From AWTP1-13 sp041288195 (GTDB taxonomy: Bacteria > Pseudomonadota > Alphaproteobacteria > Rhizobiales > Hyphomicrobiaceae): a stretch of 14,606 nucleotides of DNA. Shown here in pieces: positions 1 to 6,646 of this stretch. The position numbers and the translations under genes are program-made. The stretch covers positions 1-14,606 of the forward strand of contig JBGGME010000361.1 of NCBI GenBank assembly GCA_041288195.1, read 5' to 3'. Numbering within the stretch: position 1 is the first letter of the stretch; every line of letters starts with the position of its first letter. A model generated the notes under the pieces. It saw nothing but the letters and a program-made list of their open reading frames with translations, searched no databases and was not told the origin of the DNA.

Positions 1-105
1 GGCGTCGCCGTGCCGCTGCTGATCAACCGCGAGGGCAAGACTTTCGAGGCCAGCATCAAGTCGTCCGACCGCCGCCGCTTCCTCAAGGGGCCGGTGCTGC
101 ACTGA
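1..105 (+). CDS. PDZ-domain serine protease (S1C/DegP-like), C-terminal fragment
   Basis: This is the last 34 codons of a gene that begins outside the window, read in frame 1 and ending at TGA 103-105. The tail reads VPLLINREGKTFEASIKSSD and then RRRFLKGPVLH. A strand with hydrophobic-x-REGKT followed by a second strand and a short basic end is how the last PDZ domain finishes in periplasmic trypsin-like (S1C) proteases of Rhizobiales, so I infer that family. The protease domain itself cannot be seen, and any PDZ-containing periplasmic protein would fit. A palindromic repeat starts 11 bases after the stop and may serve as the transcript end. Confidence 0.5.
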   Translation, partial: GVAVPLLINREGKTFEASIKSSDRRRFLKGPVLH

Positions 106-115
106 GCAGCCGACG

Positions 116-220
116 CCGTCATTCCCGCCAAGCGAAGCGCAGCGCGGGAATCCAGCGTCGCTCAGCAACCGAGATTGGGGTTGGATTCCCGCACGCGCTC
201 CGCGCTCGCGGGAATGACGG
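116..220. repeat. Nested palindromic intergenic repeat (REP-like, two hairpins)
   Basis: The outer arms CCGTCATTCCCGC (116-128) and GCGGGAATGACGG (208-220) are perfect 13-base inverted complements. Inner arms GCGGGAATCCA (144-154) and TGGATTCCCGC (182-192) are perfect over 11 bases. The result is two hairpins in opposite orientation (121-151 and 185-215) inside one large palindrome. This layout matches the dispersed palindromic repeats that are common between genes in Rhizobiales. It lies between the + protease gene and the small minus-strand gene, so it could end or protect both transcripts. A related element occurs at 10852-10943. Confidence 0.75.
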
Positions 221-283
221 CCGTGCCGGCCGTCAATTGATCTGGCTCTGGCCGCCGCGACCCTCGCGGTCCATCTGGTGCCA

Positions 284-469
284 CTAGCTCTCTGAGCCGA
301 ATGGGCGCTTCTCGGCGATGTACTCCTGGTAGCTGTCGTTGCGGGGCGCGGAATAGGCCTTCGCCGCATAGGGCTGCGCCCGCTTCTTCTTGGTCTTGGC
401 CTCCGCCGCCATCGGTGCCGCCATTGCTGCAATCGACAGCGCGATCAGAGCTGCAACGAACTTTCTCAT
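284..469 (-). CDS. Small secreted basic protein, unknown function
   Basis: A 61-residue protein. I chose the ATG at 467-469 because a GGAG Shine-Dalgarno sequence lies seven bases upstream and because the protein then opens directly with a signal peptide; an ORF start further upstream (574) would add 35 residues of unlikely sequence. The n-region is MRK, followed by an Ala/Leu core and an AEA site, with predicted cleavage after residue 24. The mature peptide is only about 37 residues. It starts with a strongly basic KTKKKR cluster and is rich in Tyr, Ala and Pro. Short periplasmic proteins of this shape are frequent in Bradyrhizobium-type genomes, but none has a role I can name. It shares its strand with the cupin 102 bases upstream, and may have its own promoter. 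Confidence 0.65.
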   Translation of the reverse strand: MRKFVAALIALSIAAMAAPMAAEAKTKKKRAQPYAAKAYSAPRNDSYQEYIAEKRPFGSES

Positions 470-570
470 TGGTGGCTCCACTACGAGTTGCGCGCCGATG
501 CGCCGATTCGCAACATAGGAGCCTAGAAGTGGCCGCCCGCCGGCGCAACCAGCCGACGGCGCACGGGCCA

Positions 571-951
571 TCAATCCTTCGTGTCATCCGCAACAGGCGA
601 GGTGACGACGAGAAACACGAGGTCGACCAGGCCCGTATTGGCGATCGAGTGCTCGATCCCCGGCGGCAGGAAGATCACGTCGTGCTTGCGCACCACGTGG
701 CGCTTGCCGTCGATCTCCATCAGGCCCTCGCCGTCCAGCACGTGGTAGATCTGCTCCTGCACCTTGTGCTTGTGCAGCGCAACGCGCGCCATCGGCTGGT
801 ACATGGAGATGCGATAGTCGAGGTGCCGCGACCCGGCCGTCTCCGGCATCACCAGGGGCTTGGACAGCGCGCCGCCGAAGTGATTGGGAAACTCCCGCCA
901 CTCCACCTCGGCGATGTTGCGGATGAAGTAGCGTCGACTCTCGTCCGGCAT
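571..951 (-). CDS. Single-domain cupin protein
   Basis: A 126-residue cytosolic cupin (Cupin_2 type). Motif 1 reads HKHKVQEQIYHVLDGEG at residues 60-76, with metal-ligand candidates H60, H62 and E66 or Q67. Motif 2 reads PPGIEHSIAN at residues 96-105, with H101 as the last ligand. The small beta-barrel would hold one metal ion; the substrate is not predictable from sequence, and it may be a sugar, an aromatic or a regulatory ligand. I take ATG 949-951 as the start, with a G-rich stretch about ten bases upstream; an in-frame TTG at 960 would add three residues. A possible -35 (TTGACG on the minus strand, 1008-1013) lies upstream. No partner gene is adjacent, although the monooxygenase and hydrolase genes on the same strand suggest a catabolic setting. 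Confidence 0.85.
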   Translation of the reverse strand: MPDESRRYFIRNIAEVEWREFPNHFGGALSKPLVMPETAGSRHLDYRISMYQPMARVALHKHKVQEQIYHVLDGEGLMEIDGKRHVVRKHDVIFLPPGIEHSIANTGLVDLVFLVVTSPVADDTKD

Positions 952-1171
952 TGTCGGCAACCCCCGGCCAGTCCCGATCGGACGACCATGCGGGACGCTT
1001 GCACCCCCGTCAACCCGCCGCTGTCCTGAGTCCGGATGCGCGGTAACTCCTGATTAGGCGTCTTCGCGCCGCACGATAGGGGTTCGTTCCGATATGCGCG
1101 ACTGTCGCGGCACGGCGAAGATCGCGCACCACGCGTGAGCTGAGCTTCGACGTCGAGGACGGAGGCGCAAG

Positions 1172-1336
1172 ATGACCGGCAGCCGACGCACGCTTTGCAG
1201 AGCTGTTCTCGCGGGGTGGACGTTCACACACGTTCTCTGCACGCCCGCTCTCGCGCAGGCTCCGGCGCCGAACGCCGAAGCGACGCAGGCCATCGTCATG
1301 GCGGACGTGACAAGCAAGCAGCCGCTCAGCGCATGA
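1172..1336 (+). CDS. Possible small secreted peptide (54 aa)
   Basis: A short ORF of 54 residues from ATG 1172 to TGA 1336. GGAGG lies six bases upstream, one of the best ribosome binding sites in the window. The product looks like an exported peptide: a basic n-region (MTGSRRTLCR), a hydrophobic stretch, and then TPALAQA, a standard AxA signal peptidase site after residue 28 or 29. Only about 25 residues remain after cleavage, rich in Ala, Pro and Gln. It ends 11 bases inside the 3' end of the convergent alpha/beta hydrolase gene. I do not recognise a family. It could be a real small secreted peptide, or the surviving head of a longer secreted protein whose remainder was lost. Confidence 0.45.
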   Translation: MTGSRRTLCRAVLAGWTFTHVLCTPALAQAPAPNAEATQAIVMADVTSKQPLSA

Positions 1337-2108
1337 ACGCGAGGACGGCGGCGGCGACCTCGTCGGGCTTGTCGAGCTCGGCCAGATGCCCCGCGCCAGG
1401 GATGGTCTTCGTCTCGATCTTCGCTTTCATTGCCTTGGCGATGGCGGCGGCGTAGCTCCTGGGGATCAGCCGGTCCTTCTCGCCCCACAGCAGCAGGGTC
1501 GGCGACTTGATGAGGGGCAGGCGCCGCTCGAGCTTGGTGTTGCCGAGCGGCCAGAAGATGCGGGCAGCGGCCTCGGCGGCGCGCGTCTGCTCGATCGGCC
1601 ACTCGATGGAGTTCGCGCCGGCTGGCATCTCCTTGAGCTTCTTGTAGGTATCCGGGTCGGCCGTCATCAGGCCCGGGATCGCGTCGGCCTTCTGCGCCCA
1701 CGGATCGGTTGCGGGGTCCTTCTCGTCGAACAATCCGAACGGCGCGATCAGCGCCAGCCGCTTGACCTTGTCCGGCCAGATCGCCGCCACCTCGGCAGCA
1801 AGCGAGCCGCCGACCGAGCTGCCGACGAGATCGGCGCCGGCAAGATCGGACTTGTCGATGAGCTGGCGTACGGCCAGCACCCAGTCGAGCTGGTTGTCGA
1901 GCACCGAGTGGCCGCGGTCGCCGCCGGGGAAGCCCGGCAGCGATGGGGTGATCACCGTGCGGGTCTCGGCAAGTCGATCGAGAAACGGCACCCACCGCGG
2001 CAGGCCGCCGTAGCCCGCGAGGAAGCCGATCTTCGGCCCCGCGCCCTTGCGCCAGACGCGGGTCGCAAACCCGTTGATGTCGATGGTCGACGTATGAGGC
2101 TCGTTCAC
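1326..2108 (-). CDS. Alpha/beta-fold hydrolase
   Basis: A 260-residue cytosolic alpha/beta hydrolase. The catalytic triad can be read: nucleophile S98 in G-S-S-V-G, acid D212 in WGEKDRLIP, and H241 in PGAGHLAEL. An oxyanion-type AGYGG sequence follows strand 3 near residue 31, and a cap region covers about residues 125-190. The likely reaction is hydrolysis of an ester, lactone or C-C bond, but the substrate is unknown. I use GTG 2106-2108 because GGAG sits upstream and the protein starts at the correct place for the fold; the longer ORF start at 2234 would run into the monooxygenase gene. It lies 25 bases after the flavin monooxygenase stop, so the two are probably cotranscribed, and C-C or ester cleavage after oxygenation is a reasonable inference. 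Confidence 0.85.
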   Translation of the reverse strand: MNEPHTSTIDINGFATRVWRKGAGPKIGFLAGYGGLPRWVPFLDRLAETRTVITPSLPGFPGGDRGHSVLDNQLDWVLAVRQLIDKSDLAGADLVGSSVGGSLAAEVAAIWPDKVKRLALIAPFGLFDEKDPATDPWAQKADAIPGLMTADPDTYKKLKEMPAGANSIEWPIEQTRAAEAAARIFWPLGNTKLERRLPLIKSPTLLLWGEKDRLIPRSYAAAIAKAMKAKIETKTIPGAGHLAELDKPDEVAAAVLAFMR

Positions 2109-2133
2109 GGTGCCGGCTCCGCTGTGGTGCACG

Positions 2134-3434
2134 TCACTCGGCAGCGACCGTGGTCGCAGGCTGGAAGGCGGGCAGCGTCGCGCGCTGCCGGCGGTCCAGC
2201 GGCTGCGGCCACCAGCGGTTCTCCCACTCGGCAAACAGCGGCTTGAGTTTTGGCATCACCTTCTCGGCAAACAGCCGCGTGTTGTACTTGGTGGTGTGGC
2301 TCGACAGGTTGCCGAACTGCATCATCAGCATGAGCTGCCCGACATTCAAGCTGGTCGCAAGCTCGCGCAGCTGCTCGACCACCTCGTCCGGCGAGCCGAT
2401 GATCACGTAACCGTTGTCGACGATGCTCTTCATGTCGCGGGCGAGCGACTGCATCTTGGTCGCCGACGCGGCGTTGGTGGAAGGTCCGCCGCCGGCCTTG
2501 CCTTCCGCCGCCATCTTGACCTGGCTCTCGATGCCGGCGCGCTGGGTCGCCTCGGTGACGTAGCCCGGCGGCGACGCGAAGCGGGCATCGACGTGCAGGC
2601 AGCGGCCGTAGAAGTACTCGGCGGCCTCCGTGTAGAGGTCGAGCGCCTGTTGCCGGCTCTCGGCCACGCCGACCACTTGCGCGAAGCCGGCGCGGTAGGG
2701 ATTGCGGTCCTTGCCGAGCCGCGCCATCTCCTCCCAGAAGCCCTTCATGACGCTCTGGGCCATCTTGTAGCCGTAGTAGGAGAGGTAGCAGAACACGTAG
2801 TCCATCTCGGCGGCCCAGCGCCACGTCTCGACGGAGCCCGCGCCCGGGATCCAGATCGGCGGATGCGGCTGCTGGATCGGCCGCGGCCAGATGTTGACGT
2901 AGCGCTGCTGGTTGAAGCGACCGTTGAAGGCGAACGTCTCCTGCTCGGTCCAGGCGCGTAGCACGAGGTCGTGGCCTCGTAGTAGCGGTCGCGAAGCTGG
3001 CTCGGGTTGGTGCCGTAGGCATAGGTCGTGTCCATCGGCGTGCCGACCGGGAAGCCGGCGATGAGGCGGCCGCCCGAGATGCAGTCGATCATGGCGAACT
3101 CTTCGGCCACCCGGGTCGGCGGGTTGTAGAGCGCGAGGCTGTTGCCGAGCACGCAGATCGCCGTGTTGGTGGTGCGGCGCGCCAGCGCCGTGGCGATCAG
3201 GTTCGGCGACGGCATCAGGCCGTAGCCGTTGGAGTGGTGCTCGTTGCAGCAGATGGCGTCGAAGCCGCATTCGGCCGCATGCTCGAGCTCGTCCAGGAAC
3301 TCGTTGTACATGTGATGCGCGCGCTTGGGGTCGAACAGCGAGGAGTGGATGTCGACCCAGACGGAGGGGTGCTTCTCCTTGAAGTCGTCGGGAAGCTCCT
3401 TGTAGGGCATCAGGTGGAACCAGAGGAATTTCAT
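2134..3434 (-). pseudogene. Luciferase-like (LLM class) flavin monooxygenase, frameshifted
   Basis: The gene encodes a bacterial-luciferase-fold, FMN-dependent monooxygenase of about 433 residues if repaired. Codons 1-154 from ATG 3432-3434 (GGGAG ribosome site eight bases upstream) give MKFLWFHLMPYKELPDDF, the CNEHHSNGYGLMPSPN active-site region, the GGRLIAGFPVGTP loop and RDRYYEA. The frame then breaks. One base to the side it resumes as HDLVLRAWTEQETFAFNG and runs through WPRPIQQPHPPIWIPG and IIGSPDEVVEQL to the stop at 2134. A single C missing from what should be GAG-GCC-CAC at about 2973 explains the break exactly. Both halves are otherwise well preserved, so this is either a very recent mutation or a sequencing error. 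FMN would be reduced by a separate reductase not seen here. The substrate is unknown. Confidence 0.85.
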
Positions 3435-3494
3435 CGGCGTCTCCCGGGCGGCGGCATCGGTGGCGGCACGCTTGTGGTCACTCCCTGTGCACCA

Positions 3495-3523
3495 CACTAG
3501 GGCCATCGCGCGCACGCGTTCAA
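3495..3523 (-). promoter_or_regulatory. Possible sigma-70 promoter for monooxygenase/hydrolase pair
   Basis: On the minus strand TTGAAC (3518-3523) and CTAGTG (3495-3500) are separated by 17 bases, placed about 60 bases before the monooxygenase ATG. The -35 is close to the alphaproteobacterial consensus and the -10 is weak. An inverted repeat TGTGGT-N12-ACCACA (3473-3496) overlaps the expected start point and would be a natural operator position. This is inferred from pattern only. Confidence 0.3.
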
Positions 3524-3651
3524 GCAGGATGTCGCGCGTCCGCTGTTCGCGGTGCGCAAGGCTGCCGACTGCGATTTGGGCATCGGCGCGTCGTCGCTCC
3601 ACGCCGCGTGATCTTCGCTCTCACGGCGCCTGCGTGCATCGGTCGCCGCAA

Positions 3652-3676
3652 GGAACCCGCGCTTGAGGTCCGCGTT
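3652..3676 (+). promoter_or_regulatory. EcfG-type general stress promoter
   Basis: GGAAC at 3652-3656, a 16-base spacer, then CGTT at 3673-3676. This is an exact match to the published EcfG (sigma-EcfG/PhyR-NepR general stress response) consensus GGAAC-N16-17-CGTT of alphaproteobacteria. Transcription would begin near 3683, leaving an untranslated leader of about 25 bases that holds the AGGAG ribosome site before ATG 3708. The placement, spacing and orientation all agree, so the downstream DUF1236 gene is probably induced by general stress. Confidence 0.65.
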
Positions 3677-3707
3677 GCCCGTTGAAGCGATTCAACAGGA
3701 GTTCGAG

Positions 3708-4886
3708 ATGTGGAAGGTGTGTTCGCTGGCGGCGCTTTCGCTCGTGGGAGGAGCGATGCTTGCCGCAGCCCAAGGTCAGGATTTCGCCAAGCCCGGCGGA
3801 GCCCATGCAGGCCCTCCTGGCCCGCGCGGCGGTGGTCCGGCTGCTGGCCCCAGGCCCGGACCGCAGCCCAGCGCGCCAGCAGCGCGTGCGCCTCAGGCAC
3901 CACGCGCCGAGCCTCGGCACAGCGCGCCTCCGCGTCCGGCTGCCAGGGGTCCGCAGGGTCCGTCCGCCGGGCCATGGCAGGCCGAAAGGCACAGGGCCAT
4001 CCAGAATCGGGCCGCACAGGAGCGGCGCGCCAGCGAGCGGCAACGCGCGGCAGGTCAGAGTGCACTCGAGCAGCAGCAGCGCAACCAGGCGGCCGAGCGG
4101 CAGCGGGCCAACGAGCGCCGGCAAGCAATCGAGAAGCGGCGCACCGATGAGCGACAGGCTGGCGAGCGTCGCCGTGCTGCGGAGCAGCAACGTGCCGCCG
4201 AGCAGAAGCGCGCAACGGAACAGAAGGCCGCCAAGGAACGACGCGCAGCCGAGCCGCGGCACACCGGAGAGCAGGGCAGGGCCTACTCGGATCGGCCTGG
4301 CGCCGCCCAGCGCACATCCGCACGACACGATCAGCTGCGTCAGGAACGGGCGAAGCTGACGGATGATCAGCGTCTGCGTCTGCGGCGCAGCTTCACGGTC
4401 AACCGCGAGCGCACGACGCGCGTGCGCTTCAACCGGCATGTCGGCAGCCGCATCCCCCGCAATGTACGGCTGTTCGTGGTGCCGGCAGCGGTGCTCGCGA
4501 TCTTCCCTCACTACCGCGACTACCGCTACGTGGTGGAGGATGACACCATCTGCATCGTCGACCCGCAAACATACGAGATCGTCGACGTCCTGGAGGAGGG
4601 CCCGTACGCACCGGGCGGCCGGCCGCAGATCGCCGAGCTCACGCTTTCGGACAGGGAACGGGCGCTCGTGCTCGACAGCATCCCGCCCGACTTCCCGCAT
4701 GCCAATCTGCGGTTGCGTCTGGCGCTGGGTGCCGAGATTCCCCCGAGCGTGGAGCTCAACGAGTTCGCGCCGCTCGTTCTCGACCAGATACCGAAGCTGC
4801 GCAGCTTCCGCTTCGTCCTTACCGAGGACGAACTGGTGATCGTCGCACCGCAGGACCGCGGCATCGCGCTCGTTCTGGAGCGATAG
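3708..4886 (+). CDS. Secreted Gln/Arg/Ala-rich protein with two DUF1236-like domains
   Basis: A 392-residue exported protein. The start at ATG 3708 is set by AGGAG seven bases upstream and by a signal peptide (MWKVCSLAALSLVGGAMLAA, cut near residue 21); the frame is open further up to a TTG at 3663. Residues 22-90 are Pro/Gly/Ala-rich and disordered-looking. Residues 95-205 are a charged Gln/Arg/Glu/Ala stretch with recurring AxERRxAxEQ-like units, probably a long helix or coiled coil. Two C-terminal modules follow (about 215-302 and 308-392), each beginning with a helix (LTDDQRLRLRRSF, LTLSDRERALVLDS) and ending in the DUF1236 signature: FRFVLTEDELVIVAP in the second, and YRYVVEDDTICIVDPQT in the first. 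DUF1236 proteins are periplasmic proteins of unknown function. An EcfG-like promoter upstream suggests an envelope stress role. Confidence 0.8.
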   Translation: MWKVCSLAALSLVGGAMLAAAQGQDFAKPGGAHAGPPGPRGGGPAAGPRPGPQPSAPAARAPQAPRAEPRHSAPPRPAARGPQGPSAGPWQAERHRAIQNRAAQERRASERQRAAGQSALEQQQRNQAAERQRANERRQAIEKRRTDERQAGERRRAAEQQRAAEQKRATEQKAAKERRAAEPRHTGEQGRAYSDRPGAAQRTSARHDQLRQERAKLTDDQRLRLRRSFTVNRERTTRVRFNRHVGSRIPRNVRLFVVPAAVLAIFPHYRDYRYVVEDDTICIVDPQTYEIVDVLEEGPYAPGGRPQIAELTLSDRERALVLDSIPPDFPHANLRLRLALGAEIPPSVELNEFAPLVLDQIPKLRSFRFVLTEDELVIVAPQDRGIALVLER

Positions 4887-4913
4887 CGACACGCTGTGCC
4901 CGGCGGGTCGCTC
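4878..4913. terminator. Weak hairpin between convergent genes
   Basis: GAGCGA (4878-4883) and TCGCTC (4908-4913) pair across the 25-base gap between the DUF1236 stop and the rmuC-like stop; an alternative stem is AGCGAC (4885-4890) with GTCGCT (4907-4912). There is no T-run on either side, so an intrinsic terminator is uncertain. It is the only structure in the gap. Confidence 0.25.
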
Positions 4914-6564
4914 ACTCCTTTGCCGCCAGCATCTGGCTGCGCGGGCCGTTCGGCACTACTGCGGGGCGGCCCACGCTCGTGCCTCTGAAGGCCATGCGCA
5001 GGGCCGCGAGCAGGGTCGGCAGCGTCGAGGGGCCCGCGATCAGCACATGGAAGTTGCGGCCCACGCTGTCGACGAGGGAATCGCGGCGCGCGATCTCGTC
5101 GAAGAGGTCGTCGTTGGGCGCCACCAGCACGGCGAGGTTGGGAGTGCGCGGCGGGCAGACGAACTTCGCACTGAAGTCCTCGGCCGCCGCCAGTATCGAG
5201 CGCTCGAAGACCTCCGAGCTGCTCTTCATGGCGTCCGGGTCGCTGTAGACGGTCGCCGCCACGAGCTCGTTGTAGCCCCTGACGACGGGAAGCGTTCCGA
5301 TCGGCAGCCACACCCGCGTCACGGGGTTGTCCGACAGTTTCACGGCGAACGAGACGCGCTGGTTGGAGCCCGGCTCGATCTCGACGTCGCGCTCGTACTC
5401 GGAGGGCTGCAGCACGCGGCCAAGGAGCCCATCGACGCCGGACGACCGGCCGCCGTCGTCGAGCTTCACAGTCAGCTCGTTCTTGAGAACGTCGACGGCG
5501 CGGCTGATCTGGACGAGCGACCTGGTGATGGCGTCGAAGTCGCCCTTGAGCCGTCCCCATGAGCTTTCGAGCCGCTCGTCGACCGCCAGCAATTGCGCGA
5601 GCTGCGCGGAGGCCTCGTCGCGGAACTTCACGAACTGCGTCGTAACGGCGACGTTGAGGGCGTCCTGCTTCTCCTGGATAACGGCGCCAAGCGCGCCGTG
5701 CTTGGTCTCGATGGCCGCGGCGAGCGCATCCTGCTTGCCCGTGATGGCGGTGTTGAGGGCCACCTGCGTGCCCTCGATGGCGGCGCTCAGGGCCGCCTGG
5801 CTGCCGGCACTCTCGCGCAGGGCCGCGGTGATCGTCTGCTCCATGCCGTCGAGCTGCGTCCGTTGACCTGCCACTGCCTGGGCGACTTCGCCGCCCTGGG
5901 TGGTGATGGTCTCTGCGAGCCGGGCGAGCGAGGCCCGCGCCTCGTTGAGGTCCGCGCCCACGCGGTCGCGCAGCTCGCCGGCGCTGGTTGCATAGATGGC
6001 CTTGAGGTCCGCGCCGATGGTCTCGAGCGTCGTCATGACACGCTCCTGCCGGCGCTCGCTCTCGCTCGCCTGCGCCGCGATCTGGCCTGAGATGCCGGCG
6101 AGCGTCTCGCTCTGCTGCCGGCCGAGCTCGCGCGTCTGCTCCCGCGTGCTCGTCTCGAGGCCGGCGACCGCGCCCTGCACATCCTCGCGCACGCGCGTCG
6201 CATCCCGGGCGAAGTCGAGCCGCGCACTGTTCAAGCGCTCGCCGAAGTCGTCGAAGCCCTTGCGCACGTGCTGGGCCTGCGTCTCCGCGGCCCGCACGCC
6301 CTCGTCGAGCAGGCGCTTGGCTTCCTTGGCATTGGCCTCGCGATGCCGCTCCAGAGCCTGGCGCAGGTCCTTCTCCGACCGCCCGACGGCCGTTTCGAGC
6401 TCGGCGAACCGCTGCTGCAGCGCGCGCGAGGCTGGAGACACGGTCTGCCCGACGCGATAGCTGATGTAGAGGCAGCAGCCCGCAACGGCGATGAAGGCCA
6501 CGAGCACGGCGATGCTCGGCTGCATCGCGACGAGGTCCGCCTGGGAGGGAAGGGCAGTGGCCAT
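4912..6564 (-). CDS. RmuC-family membrane-anchored coiled-coil protein, active site degenerate
   Basis: A 550-residue RmuC-family protein. Residues 17-35 form one N-terminal membrane segment, and residues 38-370 are almost entirely predicted coiled coil. The RmuC core is at about 395-535: YERDVEIEPGSNQRVSFAVK, VWLPI, FVCPPRTPNLAVLVAP and the hallmark IAGPSTLPTLLAALRMAFR. In active members (PD-(D/E)xK-like nuclease fold, linked to limiting DNA inversions and rearrangements) the core has an acidic residue before FA(I/V)xLP, then I-D-(A/S)-K-F-P. Here the former is S405 and the latter reads I-G-T-L-P (G423-P426), so the acidic residue, the Asp and the Lys are all absent. The coiled coil includes five 11-residue repeats. 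Both ATG 6564 and an in-frame ATG at 6525 lack a clear ribosome site. It lies 82 bases after the secreted hydrolase on the same strand. Confidence 0.85.
   Translation of the reverse strand: MATALPSQADLVAMQPSIAVLVAFIAVAGCCLYISYRVGQTVSPASRALQQRFAELETAVGRSEKDLRQALERHREANAKEAKRLLDEGVRAAETQAQHVRKGFDDFGERLNSARLDFARDATRVREDVQGAVAGLETSTREQTRELGRQQSETLAGISGQIAAQASESERRQERVMTTLETIGADLKAIYATSAGELRDRVGADLNEARASLARLAETITTQGGEVAQAVAGQRTQLDGMEQTITAALRESAGSQAALSAAIEGTQVALNTAITGKQDALAAAIETKHGALGAVIQEKQDALNVAVTTQFVKFRDEASAQLAQLLAVDERLESSWGRLKGDFDAITRSLVQISRAVDVLKNELTVKLDDGGRSSGVDGLLGRVLQPSEYERDVEIEPGSNQRVSFAVKLSDNPVTRVWLPIGTLPVVRGYNELVAATVYSDPDAMKSSSEVFERSILAAAEDFSAKFVCPPRTPNLAVLVAPNDDLFDEIARRDSLVDSVGRNFHVLIAGPSTLPTLLAALRMAFRGTSVGRPAVVPNGPRSQMLAAKE
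5629..5793 (-). repeat. Five tandem 33-base (11-residue) repeats inside the rmuC-like gene
   Basis: Residues 258-312 are five units of exactly 11 residues: ALSAAIEGTQV, ALNTAITGKQD, ALAAAIETKHG, ALGAVIQEKQD and ALNVAVTTQFV. The consensus is A-L-x-x-A-I-x-x-K-Q-D. Each unit is exactly 33 bases (5761-5793, 5728-5760, 5695-5727, 5662-5694, 5629-5661). An 11-residue period is the hendecad spacing of right-handed or straight coiled coils, so this segment probably forms a rod that differs from the heptad coil before it. The equal unit length points to tandem duplication, followed by drift. Confidence 0.75.
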
Positions 6565-6588
6565 GGGTCACTATAGCAACCAGCACTT

Positions 6589-6634
6589 CCGCCGAAAGTA
6601 CGGCGGCGCACCGTCACGCGGCCATCATGATGGC
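6589..6634. other. Short palindromes in gap between hydrolase and rmuC-like gene
   Basis: CCGCCG-AAAGTA-CGGCGG (6589-6606) can form a six-pair hairpin, and GCCATCATGATGGC (6621-6634) is a perfect 14-base palindrome just after the secreted-hydrolase stop. They may form a processing or attenuation point between the two minus-strand genes. No T-run follows, so a strong terminator is unlikely. Confidence 0.3.
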
Positions 6635-6646
6635 GGGCGCCGGCGT

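Noticed and set aside
1010..1231. A 73-codon minus-strand frame upstream of the cupin
   Set aside because: No ribosome site, no recognisable composition or motif, and it overlaps the better supported small secreted ORF on the other strand.
4055..4264. Repetitive codons in the DUF1236 gene as a possible tandem-repeat or CRISPR-like array
   Set aside because: The units vary in length and sequence and there are no regular spacers; this is low-complexity Gln/Arg/Ala coding sequence.
3621..4892. A 423-codon minus-strand frame antisense to the DUF1236 gene, with a Leu-rich stretch that resembles membrane helices
   Set aside because: The Leu/Ala runs are the complement of CAG/GAG/GCG codons for Gln, Glu and Arg on the + strand. 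The + frame has a signal peptide, ribosome site and recognisable DUF1236 motifs.
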